Origin: Mycoplasma sp. CAG:877
GTDB taxonomy: Bacteria > Bacillota_I > Bacilli_A > RF39 > UBA660
Reading direction: 5' to 3'
Length of the DNA stretch: 15,398 nucleotides
NCBI GenBank assembly: GCA_000433455.1
Contig: HF992490.1
Coordinates: 1 to 15,398, forward strand
Shown: positions 1-6,495 of the stretch, piece by piece
Numbering within the stretch: position 1 is the stretch's first letter
How the letters are laid out: each line of letters begins with the position of its first letter
Program-made: the position numbers and the translations under genes
Notes under the pieces: model-generated
Database searches by the model: none
What the model was told of the DNA's origin: nothing
Seen by the model: only the letters and a program-made list of their open reading frames with translations

Positions 1-91
1 ATAATAGGATGAACTAATAAGATTTAAAGCCAAGAGAGATAAAGGAGATATTTAGTAATCATCCTTTATATGAACCTACAAAGTAGGATGA

Positions 92-175
92 ATTTCGTAA
101 GTACGAAATAAGAATAGCACCATAACAATTCCTTATATTATAAGGAGTTTTTTTTGCTTGTGGTGCTATCTTCTT
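92..175 (+). other. Nested inverted repeats in the 241-bp gene-free left edge
   Basis: No gene is visible in 1-241; all frames are broken by stops. Three structures are present. Positions 92-99 (ATTTCGTA) and 102-109 (TACGAAAT) are perfect 8-bp arms around a 2-base centre. TAGCACCA at 115-122 pairs perfectly with TGGTGCTA at 161-168, and the flanks AAGAA (110-114) and TTCTT (171-175) can extend it. This outer stem encloses a complete intrinsic terminator. The arrangement could be the 3' end of an upstream unit, an attenuator or leader for the downstream operon, or part of a transfer or replication origin. The sequence alone does not decide. Confidence 0.4.
127..155 (+). terminator. Intrinsic terminator of an upstream element gene
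   Basis: AATTCCTTAT (127-136) pairs with ATAAGGAGTT (140-149) with one wobble and a 3-base loop. A run of eight T (148-155) overlaps the end of the stem. It should terminate plus-strand transcription entering from the left of the window. Confidence 0.7.
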
Positions 176-241
176 ATCCTGCTCTAATTAAAAACAGTAA
201 AAATAATAGGACAATCATCTTATTTAGGAAGGAGAGATAGT

Positions 242-394
242 TTGAGAATATTTAAATTATATTTACCAATAGACTTATTTAATAGAATTAAATTAATGTC
301 TAAATTTTATAGAGTATCTATTTCTAAAATGATGACAGAGTTATTAGAAAGAGGCTACTTAGAAATACTAAAGACAAATACGAAGGGAGAGTAA
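242..394 (+). CDS. Small ribbon-helix-helix (Arc/CopG-type) DNA-binding protein, TTG start
   Basis: A 50-residue protein starts at TTG 242, preceded by a strong AGGAAGGAG at 227-235, and stops at 392-394. The sequence follows the ribbon-helix-helix plan: a basic beta strand (RIFKLYLP, residues 2-9), helix A (about 10-24), the turn around residues 25-26, and helix B (27-44, ending in TELLERGYLEIL). Such proteins dimerise, insert the paired strand into the major groove and usually repress their own promoter, a copy-number gene or a toxin. It lies 3 bp upstream of the next gene, so the two are co-translated. The palindromes at 788-813 are possible operators. The family call rests on pattern only; the exact role (copy control, partition or antitoxin) is unknown. 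Confidence 0.6.
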   Translation: MRIFKLYLPIDLFNRIKLMSKFYRVSISKMMTELLERGYLEILKTNTKGE

Positions 395-397
395 TAA

Positions 398-697
398 ATG
401 GAATACGATAAATATGTAAAAATACCATGGTTTATAATTTTAGATAGAAATATATGTATTGGTAACAAACTTTTATATGGAATAATTATGCTTTTATCTC
501 ATAAAGAAGGTTACTGTTATGCTGATAATAAATACTTAGGAAATTATCTTGGAGTAGGTCCAAGAAGAATATCAAGCCTATTAAAAGAATTAGCAGATAA
601 TAATTACATTATTATGGAATATAAACATAAATTTCAAAGAAAAATTTATATTAATGAAGAAAAGTTTACATCTGATCTAACTGAAGATTTTTTCTAA
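398..697 (+). CDS. Short winged-helix protein, replication-initiator/HTH_36 type
   Basis: A 99-residue protein with ATG at 398 and a GGGAGAG ribosome site just upstream. Residues about 19-80 match the helix-turn-helix domain seen in plasmid and element replication proteins (HTH_36 or RepA_N-like): KLLYGIIMLLSHKEGYCYA, then a DNA-reading helix with GVGPRRISSLLKELADNNYI, then a basic wing. Full-size initiators carry a further C-terminal domain that is absent here. The gene ends cleanly at its own terminator, so it may be a stand-alone regulator or a reduced initiator rather than a random truncation. It forms a two-gene unit with the ribbon-helix-helix protein upstream, a pairing reminiscent of plasmid copy-control modules (inference). 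It probably binds element DNA in the cytoplasm. Confidence 0.55.
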   Translation: MEYDKYVKIPWFIILDRNICIGNKLLYGIIMLLSHKEGYCYADNKYLGNYLGVGPRRISSLLKELADNNYIIMEYKHKFQRKIYINEEKFTSDLTEDFF

Positions 698-716
698 TGG
701 GTTAGATGTTTTTTTT
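675..716 (+). terminator. Intrinsic terminator overlapping the end of the winged-helix gene
   Basis: ATCTAAC (675-681) pairs with GTTAGAT (701-707), followed by G and eight T (709-716). The left arm lies inside the 3' coding sequence. It closes the two-gene regulator unit and separates it from the recombinase unit. Confidence 0.65.
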
Positions 717-787
717 ACACTTAAAGGACATATAGTTCAATAATAATATAATAAATATAATATAAAAATTAAATATAATACATAATT

Positions 788-813
788 CTAATAATATTAT
801 TAGTAATACTAAT
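788..813. repeat. Two overlapping perfect palindromes, possible operator
   Basis: CTAATAATATTATTAG (788-803) is a perfect 16-bp palindrome. It overlaps a second perfect one, ATTAGTA-A-TACTAAT (799-813). They lie in a 139-bp AT-rich gap (698-836) with several TATAAT-like hexamers around 747-780, upstream of the micro-ORFs and recombinase. That is where a repressor such as the ribbon-helix-helix protein would act. Palindromes arise easily in DNA this AT-rich, so the operator role is only a suggestion. Confidence 0.3.
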
Positions 814-836
814 ATAAAAAGAAAGGAAGTAGATAT

Positions 837-920
837 ATGTATGAAAAAAAATCAAAAATAATAGATAAAAACATAAATTTAAATAGGTGGTTTAATTATG
901 GAAGGAGCCTATTTGAATAA
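837..920 (+). CDS. Micro-ORF of 27 residues upstream of the recombinase
   Basis: ATG at 837 is preceded by a good ribosome site (AAAGGAAG, spacing about 8) and the frame stops at TAA 918-920. The peptide begins MYEKKSKIIDKNINLNRWF and is basic with no recognisable motif. It overlaps the start of the next micro-ORF by 23 bp in another frame. It may be a translated leader or a tiny element protein. Support comes only from the ribosome site and arrangement. Confidence 0.35.
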   Translation: MYEKKSKIIDKNINLNRWFNYGRSLFE

Positions 921-996
921 CATTTCATTTAAAGATCTTATTTTAAAATACTTAATCGAAGAAATATCAAAAGAAGAAGGAGTGCAAACAAAATGA
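898..996 (+). CDS. Small 32-residue protein preceding the recombinase gene
   Basis: ATG at 898 follows AGGTGG with about 8 bp spacing; TGA is at 994-996. The peptide (MEGAYLNNISFKDLILKYLI then an acidic/basic tail) is predicted to be mostly helical. I do not recognise its family. Its last codons and stop lie in a hairpin (981-1004), so ribosome progress here could affect whether transcription continues into the recombinase gene 75 bp downstream. That coupling is inference. Confidence 0.4.
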   Translation: MEGAYLNNISFKDLILKYLIEEISKEEGVQTK

Positions 997-1008
997 TTTG
1001 CACTTTTC
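981..1008 (+). terminator. Weak terminator or attenuator before the recombinase
   Basis: AGTGCAAA (981-988) and TTTGCACT (997-1004) are perfect 8-bp arms around an 8-base loop, followed by TTTCT. The T-tract is short, so termination would be partial. The hairpin covers the end of the 32-residue ORF and lies 64 bp before the recombinase start, which suits attenuation of recombinase expression. Confidence 0.4.
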
Positions 1009-1071
1009 TAACTTTGATGTTACCATGGACACGTCTTAATACCCAATTAGGTAAGATAAAAGGAGGAATAA

Positions 1072-2742
1072 ATGTATAATACTTACTTAAACGGAATAGA
1101 TTTCAATGTTGGAATCTATATAAGGCTATCCCAAGAAGATAAAGATAAAAAATATGAATCTGATAGTGAAAGTGTAATAAATCAAAAAGAGTTATTAAGA
1201 GGTTATGTTAAAAATAATAATTTTAATTTAGTTAAAGAATATGTTGATGATGGATATTCAGGAACTGATTTTGAAAGGCCTGGATTTCAAAATATGTTAG
1301 AGGATATAAATAATAAAAAGATAAATTGTGTAATAGTTAAAGATTTATCAAGATTAGGTAGAGATCATGTTATGACTGGTTACTATATTGAAACATTTTT
1401 TCCAGAAAATAATATAAGATTTATATCTATATTAGAATCATATGATAGTTTTAAAAATCAAGCTAGTAATGATTCTTCAACATTTATAATTGCTTGCAAT
1501 GATTATTATAGTAAACAAAATTCAATAAAAATTAGAAATGTATTAAATGAAAAAAGAAAAAATGGAAAATTTGTTGGAAGTTTACCATGTTTTGGTTATA
1601 TGAGAGATCCATTAGATAAGGGACATTTAATACCAAATCCAGATACTGCTTCAATAGTAAAAAAGATATTTAAGTGGAGAGCTGATGGTATTGGACCTAC
1701 TGAAATAGCAAACAGACTAAATAAAGCAAATGTAATTACACCTAGTGGATATAAAAAGACTAATTATTCATCAAGATTAATTGATAGAGAGAATTGGAAT
1801 ATTTCTACAGTAAAAAAAATATTAACAAATAGAGTATATACTGGTGATTTAGTACAGCATACTCAAACTAAAGTCAATTATAAATCTAAAAAGAAGATAA
1901 CATTAGATGAAAAGTTATGGATTATAGTAAAAAACACCCATGAACCATTAGTTGATAAAGATACCTTTAATTATGTTAATACTTTAAGAAAAAGAAATAC
2001 AAGAAATTATGAAATTAAAACAAATAGAGAAAAAAGATTATTAGAAGGTAAGTTATTTTGTAAAGAGTGCAAAAATAGACTTACAGTTCTTTATCGTAAA
2101 AAACAAGATTATTGGTCTGTTAATTGCAATAGATATTCTAGAGATCCAGTAAGAGGTAGGTGCTATTCACATTTTTATCCATATAATTATTTGGAAGAAC
2201 AGGTATTAGAACAGATTAATAAGAATATATCTAAATTAATAAAAGAACTTAATATAAAAGAATTAAATGATGAAGTAGTAAAAAGTATTCACAAGGAAAC
2301 TACTAATATTGATAAAATAGTTAAGGAATTTCAAATAGAAAAAGAAAAGATTACTGGTAGATTAAAAACTTTATACAATGACAAGTGTGATGGTGTAATA
2401 TCAGCAGATACATATAAAGAATTAGCAAGTGAATTTGAACAAAAATTAAAACAAATTAACGAAAAGATAGAAGATCAAAATGTTAAAAAATATAAAGTGA
2501 AAAATAAAGCAAATATTTTGCCTGATTATACTAAAAAAATAAAAAAACTATTAGATTTAAACAAACCAAAAAAAGAATTAATTGATACGTTAGTAGATAA
2601 AATAGTTATAGATAAAGATAGAAATATTACTATATGTTTTAAATATGATATTGTACCAGAGGTAAATTTTAAGTATGAAAATAGAAATTTAGCAAGAAAT
2701 CCGTATGGTAGAAAAGGCAAAAATCAGTATAGTAAAGATTAA
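1072..2742 (+). CDS. Large serine recombinase (element integrase/excisionase)
   Basis: A 556-residue site-specific recombinase that joins and excises DNA through a 5'-phosphoserine intermediate. The resolvase catalytic domain spans about residues 12-150: the nucleophile is Ser20 in GIYIRLS, the active-site arginines are Arg94 and Arg97 in DLSRLGRDH, and GYSGTDFERPGF is the usual conserved segment. The 'Recombinase' DNA-binding domain follows (about 167-310, with GSLPCFGYMRDP and EIANRLN). A zinc-ribbon region has CKEC (330-333) and further cysteines at 352 and 364. A charged coiled coil spans about 375-480 and the tail is basic. The length is normal and no key residue is missing, so it should be active. 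The start is fixed by AAAGGAGG seven or so bases upstream. Its 3' side faces the element's right end in the amidase gene, as expected for an integrase beside its attachment site. Confidence 0.95.
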   Translation: MYNTYLNGIDFNVGIYIRLSQEDKDKKYESDSESVINQKELLRGYVKNNNFNLVKEYVDDGYSGTDFERPGFQNMLEDINNKKINCVIVKDLSRLGRDHVMTGYYIETFFPENNIRFISILESYDSFKNQASNDSSTFIIACNDYYSKQNSIKIRNVLNEKRKNGKFVGSLPCFGYMRDPLDKGHLIPNPDTASIVKKIFKWRADGIGPTEIANRLNKANVITPSGYKKTNYSSRLIDRENWNISTVKKILTNRVYTGDLVQHTQTKVNYKSKKKITLDEKLWIIVKNTHEPLVDKDTFNYVNTLRKRNTRNYEIKTNREKRLLEGKLFCKECKNRLTVLYRKKQDYWSVNCNRYSRDPVRGRCYSHFYPYNYLEEQVLEQINKNISKLIKELNIKELNDEVVKSIHKETTNIDKIVKEFQIEKEKITGRLKTLYNDKCDGVISADTYKELASEFEQKLKQINEKIEDQNVKKYKVKNKANILPDYTKKIKKLLDLNKPKKELIDTLVDKIVIDKDRNITICFKYDIVPEVNFKYENRNLARNPYGRKGKNQYSKD

Positions 2743-2746
2743 TATA

Positions 2747-2787
2747 GGCTCTAACTAGTTATCTAGTTAGGGCTTATTTTTTGTTTT
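2747..2787 (+). terminator. Intrinsic terminator of the recombinase gene
   Basis: GCTCTAACTAG (2748-2758) pairs with CTAGTTAGGGC (2763-2773) over 11 positions with one wobble and a 4-base loop, followed by a T-rich tract to about 2787. It begins 5 bp after the stop codon. Confidence 0.85.
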
Positions 2788-2865
2788 CTGATATGTTTAC
2801 GTTTTTTTACCACTTTTATGGTTTATAATAATATTTAATAAATTTAAGAAAGGAGTGACTTTAAC

Positions 2866-3072
2866 ATGACAACAGAAGAAAAAATAAATTTTGATAAAAA
2901 TTGTAAAGAACTTGCTAGCAATATTGTAGATAATACAGATAACTATAATCAAATTCAAAAAGATATATTAAAGTTTATTTTAGAAATATATCATGAAAAT
3001 AGAAAATCTTCTATTATAAAATGTGATAAACAAGCTAAAATGATAGAAAAACTTATGAAAGAAAATAATTAA
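2866..3072 (+). CDS. Small element protein of unknown function between recombinase and right end
   Basis: A 68-residue protein with ATG at 2866 and AAGGAG about 10 bp upstream. A TATAAT hexamer at 2824-2829 lies between the recombinase terminator and the gene, suggesting its own promoter, though no good -35 is visible. The sequence is hydrophilic, mostly helical and lysine-rich at the end (KQAKMIEKLMKENN), with no membrane segment, metal motif or recognisable domain. Small proteins encoded next to large serine integrases are sometimes recombination directionality factors, which switch the enzyme to excision. That role is a positional guess and nothing in the sequence proves it. Confidence 0.6.
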   Translation: MTTEEKINFDKNCKELASNIVDNTDNYNQIQKDILKFILEIYHENRKSSIIKCDKQAKMIEKLMKENN

Positions 3073-3120
3073 TCATGCTAAGTGAACGCACCTATATTAA
3101 TTTCACAAAAAAATTTACCT

Positions 3121-3205
3121 CTGCAAAGCCTTATAAATCAAGGGTTATTTGCAGTTATAATGGATAATAAACTATTGTGGTGGCGAAGGTGCTGAAATAG
3201 TCTAC
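3121..3205 (+). other. Probable right attachment junction (attR) inside the amidase gene
   Basis: The amidase frame reads back from GGEGAEIVYALRND to about 3176, then meets unrelated residues and a stop at 3158-3160. The family normally has an N-A-G-G-G-like run before EGAE, while here NYCGG precedes it, so the crossover probably lies between about 3170 and 3181. On the element side, CTGCAAA (3121-3127) and TTTGCAG (3148-3154) form an inverted repeat with an inner CCTT/AAGG pair, a plausible arm site. The core dinucleotide cannot be assigned without the other end. Confidence 0.6.
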
Positions 3206-4183
3206 GCCCTTCGAAACGACCCAACTCTAGCTGAAATGGCTCTAGATAATATTGGGACAGCAGGCCAAATAGAAAGAAAAGTATATCAACGTCGTTTACC
3301 AGAAAATCCAAACAAGGACTATTACTTCATTATTCGTGATACTGGCAACTTAGAGTCACTACTTGTAGAATATGGCTTTATCGATAATGCTAATGATGCA
3401 TCTAAACTACAAAACAATCTAACTGACTACGTAGAAGGAGTTGTAAAGGCTATTGCCGATTACGCTAACATTCCATATACTCCTCCAACAACAGATATAG
3501 TTGAAGGTTACTACACAGTAAAAAGAGGCGACACTTTATACAGCATAGCCAGCCAATTCTCAACCACAGTCCAAAAACTAAAATCTTTAAACAACTTAAC
3601 TTCCAACAACCTACAAATAGGCCAAGTTCTACTTGTTACAGAAAAAACATATCCAGACGTATCCACATATACTGTGGAAAAAGGTGATACTTTATACGGA
3701 ATAGCAAACAGATTTTCAACTACAGTCCAAGCTATAAAAACTCTAAACAATCTAACTACTAACACATTGCTACCGGGTCAACAAATCTATATTCCAGCAT
3801 CATCAACAACGACTCCAACAGAGCCAACTATACCGACAACTCCAACACAACCCCAAGAGCCAGAAACACCATATTTAATATACACAGTCCAACGAGGAGA
3901 TAGTCTTTGGAAAATATCTCAAAAATATGGCATACCAGTAAATGACATAATAGCATTCAACAACTTATCTTCTGTAAATCTTCAAATAGGGGATGAACTA
4001 AGAATTCCAATAACTTCTCAAGATAACAATACTTCAAATCAATTTACTTACACAGTAAAAAATGGTGATACCTTATGGTCTATAGCAAAACAATTCAATA
4101 TATCAGTAGATTCTATAAAAGCATCTAACAATCTAACATCAAATCTACTAACTCTAGGGCAAACATTAATAATACCTCAATAG
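3176..4183 (+). pseudogene. 3' part of an N-acetylmuramoyl-L-alanine amidase with four LysM repeats, split by the element
   Basis: The frame is open from the junction near 3176; the first ATG is at 3236 (315 residues to the stop) but has no ribosome site, so it is unlikely to be a true start. The first 80 or so residues are the end of an Amidase_3 domain, which cleaves the bond between MurNAc and L-alanine in peptidoglycan. The catalytic glutamate motif is present (LLVEYGFIDNANDA, Glu45 counted from 3236). The signal peptide and the zinc ligands, which lie in the N-terminal half, are missing. Four LysM wall-binding repeats follow at about 92-134, 144-187, 215-258 and 271-314, each with a YTV..GD(T/S)L core; a Thr/Pro linker (188-212) separates the pairs. 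The fragment alone should be inactive and unsecreted. Exact excision of the element would rebuild the gene. The mechanism is inference from the junction. Confidence 0.85.
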
Positions 4184-4213
4184 AATAAACCAAATCTTAA
4201 CAATAACTTAACG

Positions 4214-4243
4214 AAACTATGTAACAACATAGTTTTTTATTTT
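4214..4243 (+). terminator. Intrinsic terminator of the amidase gene
   Basis: AAACTATGT (4214-4222) and ACATAGTTT (4227-4235) are perfect 9-bp arms around a 4-base loop, running into a T-rich tract to 4243. Confidence 0.8.
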
Positions 4244-4302
4244 GAACTGAAAGTCAACAATAAAAAAGAAAATATTACAACCACATAGCCTATAAAAAGT
4301 AC

Positions 4303-4348
4303 AAAAAAAGAATCCTTAAAGATGATAGTCATCGATAAGGACTCTTTT
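4303..4348 (-). terminator. Terminator of the thioredoxin-like gene, able to work in both directions
   Basis: Read on the minus strand, AGAGTCCTTA pairs with TAAGGATTCT (one wobble), with an inner GATGA/TCATC pair, then a run of seven T (4309-4303 on the complement). On the plus strand the stem is followed by CTTTTCT, so it may also back up the amidase terminator. It separates the convergent genes. Confidence 0.75.
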
Positions 4349-4365
4349 CTAAACTTCTATTATAA

Positions 4366-4956
4366 TTATACTGTTTTCTTTCTAGCTGCAACAACACCAT
4401 AAGTGATACCAGCAACTGCAAGTAATATAATTATTAATACCATTGCATCATTAGATTTCTTAGCTGCTTCAGTTACACTACCAGCTGCATTAGTAAAATC
4501 AACATAATTAGCTATATCATATCTATCAGCAACTGCTTTTTCATATTCAGACTTAATAGTATCTTTAATCTCATCAGCAAATGAATCATCATATCCTGAC
4601 CAAGACTTATCACCAATCAAAATATAAGGAACACCACTGATTTCTTCATTACGAGCTTCACCAACTTTTTGTAGTAGAGCTGCGTTATCACTATTATACC
4701 AAGTTTCATAATCTAATATTTTATAATATTGACCATATTCTTCTTCAATACTATTAAAGAATTCCTCAGCATCAGCACAATGTGGACAACCTTCTCCACG
4801 GAAGAAATAAATTTTAACTCTATTATCTTCTTCTTGAACCTCTGTTTCTCCAGAAGTAACTTCTACATTGTCATCGCTACCTTCATCTGCAAGAACAGCT
4901 AATGGCATTGCAAATAAACACATTATAATTGCTAAAAATAATTTTATTTTCTTCAT
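4366..4956 (-). CDS. Secreted, membrane-anchored thioredoxin-like protein (CPHC)
   Basis: A 196-residue protein. The start is taken at ATG 4956 because GGAGG lies 6 bp upstream; an in-frame TTG at 4968 would place that site inside the gene. Residues 1-23 are a signal peptide (basic MKKIK, hydrophobic core, LA before DEG). An acidic linker (24-45) leads to a thioredoxin fold with strand VKIYFF, the redox motif CPHC at 57-60 and the cis-proline in SGVP (Pro110). A membrane helix at about 171-190 and a basic RKK tail anchor the C-terminus. The domain therefore sits outside the membrane and probably exchanges thiols with exported proteins. No electron-transfer partner such as CcdA is visible in the window. 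The upstream neighbour encodes an FTR-like Fe-S protein. The fold is well supported; the substrate is unknown. Confidence 0.8.
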   Translation of the reverse strand: MKKIKLFLAIIMCLFAMPLAVLADEGSDDNVEVTSGETEVQEEDNRVKIYFFRGEGCPHCADAEEFFNSIEEEYGQYYKILDYETWYNSDNAALLQKVGEARNEEISGVPYILIGDKSWSGYDDSFADEIKDTIKSEYEKAVADRYDIANYVDFTNAAGSVTEAAKKSNDAMVLIIILLAVAGITYGVVAARKKTV

Positions 4957-5037
4957 AATTACCTCCAAACATACGTTTATAATACCATAAAAATGAAAAA
5001 TATTAAATAGAAGTTATTAAAAAAAGTTCAAAATCAT

Positions 5038-5074
5038 AAAAAATGCCATAAATTCTATCAATTAAGGGCATTTT
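5038..5074 (-). terminator. Intrinsic terminator of the FTR-like gene
   Basis: On the minus strand AAAATGCC pairs with GGCATTTT (plus 5067-5074 and 5040-5047) and is followed by a T-run through 5038. It lies about 40 bp after the stop of the gene at 5114. Confidence 0.7.
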
Positions 5075-5113
5075 CTAGTGAAATTCAGTTGTTTTTACAC
5101 TAACTATTACATC

Positions 5114-5329
5114 TTATGCATTTTCTTTTTCTTCTATATGTTTTTCACAACTCTCAATAGGAACATATAATTTACACTTACAAATTTTCTCATTAACAAA
5201 CTCATCACAAGGACACAATGTAGTATCATCTACATTAATGCGACAAGGACAGTGCCCATCTTTTCTTTCTAATCCTTCCATTATAACTGATACCAACTTT
5301 TTATCTGGATTTATTCTAAAACCTTTCAT
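5114..5329 (-). CDS. Ferredoxin-thioredoxin reductase catalytic-chain-like small Fe-S protein
   Basis: A 71-residue protein with ATG at 5329 and AGGAG 6-8 bp upstream. Three Cys-x-Cys pairs are present: CPC (27-29), CPC (39-41) and CKC (50-52), with an extra Cys61. This is the CPC...CPC...C-x-C signature of the catalytic subunit of ferredoxin-thioredoxin reductase. In that family four cysteines hold a 4Fe-4S cluster next to an active-site disulfide that is reduced by ferredoxin. The first gap is 9 residues rather than the 16 known from the plant and cyanobacterial enzyme, and the protein is shorter; such mini versions occur in anaerobic bacteria. It would be cytoplasmic and could feed electrons from ferredoxin to thiol proteins. 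The nearby thioredoxin-like protein is extracytoplasmic, so a direct partnership is not assured. Assignment rests on the cysteine spacing and the DEF and KLY flanks. Confidence 0.7.
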   Translation of the reverse strand: MKGFRINPDKKLVSVIMEGLERKDGHCPCRINVDDTTLCPCDEFVNEKICKCKLYVPIESCEKHIEEKENA

Positions 5330-5417
5330 TTAAATTCTCCTTTCTTAATATCTAAACACAAATCTAAATCATCTTCAATGCTACTTCAATTATAATAAAC
5401 AATTCTTAATCCATCCA

Positions 5418-6311
5418 CTAAATATTGCTAAAGTCAAAATCTGGAATAAAACTCTTATCTTGAGTTTCTCCTTCCTGAATAAAAGCCATTTCAACGCCTA
5501 AAGAACAAGCATAATCAATTACATCATCATATTCTTCATCAGTGATTTTTCTATTCAAATTAGGATACTCTTCAATTACTTCCATTGGAGTATACTGATT
5601 CATTATACTAATAATTATATTATCTTTATACTTATTATATAAATACTTAATTATATTTTTACTATCATCTACGTGTCCTGGTAATACTAACACCCTAACA
5701 ATAACACCTTTTTTCATTAATCCATCTACTATTTCAAACTTACCAACTTGCTCATACATAGCATCAATTGCCGAACTAGCAACCTCAAAATAATCTTTAC
5801 AGTTTGAGTACTTGCACCCTAAATTATCATCAAAATATTTCAAGTCAGCCAAATATATATCAACAAGTCCATCTAATAATCTAATAGTAGAAACATTTTC
5901 ATAACTACTAGTATTATATACAACTGGTATTGTTAACTCTTTATTTCTAATTTCACTTAAAACCTCTACTATCTGCGGCACATAATGAGTAGGGGTAACT
6001 AAATTAATATTATGTGCCCCTTTATCTTGAAGTTCTAGTAATATATCTTTAAATCTATCATTAGTTATTTCCTTACCATATCCACCAGTACTTATCTTTT
6101 TATTCTGACAAAAGATACACTTCAAATTACAATGTGAGAAAAATACCGTACCAGAACCATTATCTCCAGAAATAACGGGTTCTTCCCATTGATGCAAACT
6201 ATAATAAGCTAATTTAATCTTAGCACCAGCTTTACAAAAACCGACACTTTCATATCTATTAACGCCACAATTTCTTGGACATAAATTACATTTTTTTAAT
6301 ATATCATTCAT
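5418..6311 (-). CDS. PflX-like radical SAM protein
   Basis: A 297-residue protein related to pyruvate formate-lyase activating enzymes (PflX/COG1313 style). The start is taken at ATG 6311 because AGAGGT lies 7 bp upstream; an in-frame ATG at 6329 would place that site inside the coding region. The radical SAM cluster motif is CNLKCIFC (Cys61, 65, 68), preceded by a conserved N-terminal cysteine set CNLCPRNC (8-15) and GFC (26). The usual core segments follow: NLVTPTHYVPQIVE, YNTSSYE, DIYLADLKY, RVLVLPGH and NQYTPM. By family it should bind a 4Fe-4S cluster and cleave S-adenosylmethionine to generate a 5'-deoxyadenosyl radical; the substrate of this subfamily is not established. No glycyl-radical enzyme is adjacent. 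It lies 88 bp upstream of the FTR-like gene on the same strand without a clear terminator, so co-transcription is possible. Confidence 0.85.
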   Translation of the reverse strand: MNDILKKCNLCPRNCGVNRYESVGFCKAGAKIKLAYYSLHQWEEPVISGDNGSGTVFFSHCNLKCIFCQNKKISTGGYGKEITNDRFKDILLELQDKGAHNINLVTPTHYVPQIVEVLSEIRNKELTIPVVYNTSSYENVSTIRLLDGLVDIYLADLKYFDDNLGCKYSNCKDYFEVASSAIDAMYEQVGKFEIVDGLMKKGVIVRVLVLPGHVDDSKNIIKYLYNKYKDNIIISIMNQYTPMEVIEEYPNLNRKITDEEYDDVIDYACSLGVEMAFIQEGETQDKSFIPDFDFSNI

Positions 6312-6429
6312 AAAAAAACCTCTAGTCATTCAATTATCACATAATTACAAAAGTCTCAAACCATCAAACTCCCCACATAATTATGAAAACCTCTAGTTAC
6401 TTAGTTTATCACACAATTCTAAAAAAGAC
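6312..6429. repeat. Diverged 71-bp tandem duplication carrying the radical SAM gene's ribosome-site region
   Basis: AAACCTCTAG occurs at 6316-6325 and 6387-6396, and similar sequence continues in both copies (TTATCACA-TAATT and TTATCACACAATT, then an AAAAGTCT- or AAAAGACT-like end). The offset is 71 bp. Read on the minus strand, each copy holds AGAGGT; only the proximal one precedes a gene start. Positions 6349-6380 also resemble 7546-7579 on the other side of the deaminase gene. Confidence 0.5.
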
Positions 6430-6430
6430 T

Positions 6431-6493
6431 AAAAAAATTCATCTTGTATCCTCGTGTTTTAACTAAACACCCCCTGAATCTACAAAATGAATT
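6431..6493 (-). terminator. Large terminator of the adenosine deaminase gene
   Basis: On the minus strand AATTCATTTTGTA pairs with TACAAGATGAATT (13 positions, one wobble; plus 6481-6493 and 6436-6448). It encloses a second hairpin, GTGTTT/AAACAC, and is followed by seven T. It starts 2 bp after the stop codon. Confidence 0.8.
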
Positions 6494-6495
6494 CT

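Larger units (their letters stand above)
1..3176. mobile_element. Right-hand part of an integrated element with a large serine recombinase
   Basis: This stretch carries a ribbon-helix-helix regulator, a replication-type winged-helix protein, micro-ORFs, a large serine recombinase and a small downstream protein, all on the plus strand. It stops where the interior of a host amidase gene begins, near 3176. The DNA is noticeably poorer in C and richer in AAA, TTA and ATA codons than the amidase fragment that follows. No amidase N-terminal half is visible at the left, so the left end lies outside the window. No relaxase, capsid or cargo gene is visible, so an integrative mobilizable element, a conjugative element and a prophage remain open options. 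The right boundary is placed by where the amidase reading frame becomes recognisable, with an uncertainty of about 10 bp. Confidence 0.75.

Noticed and set aside
151..168. Left attachment site, because TTGTGGTG is shared with the right junction near 3176
   Set aside because: It is only an 8-base match, and no amidase N-terminal coding sequence lies to its left.
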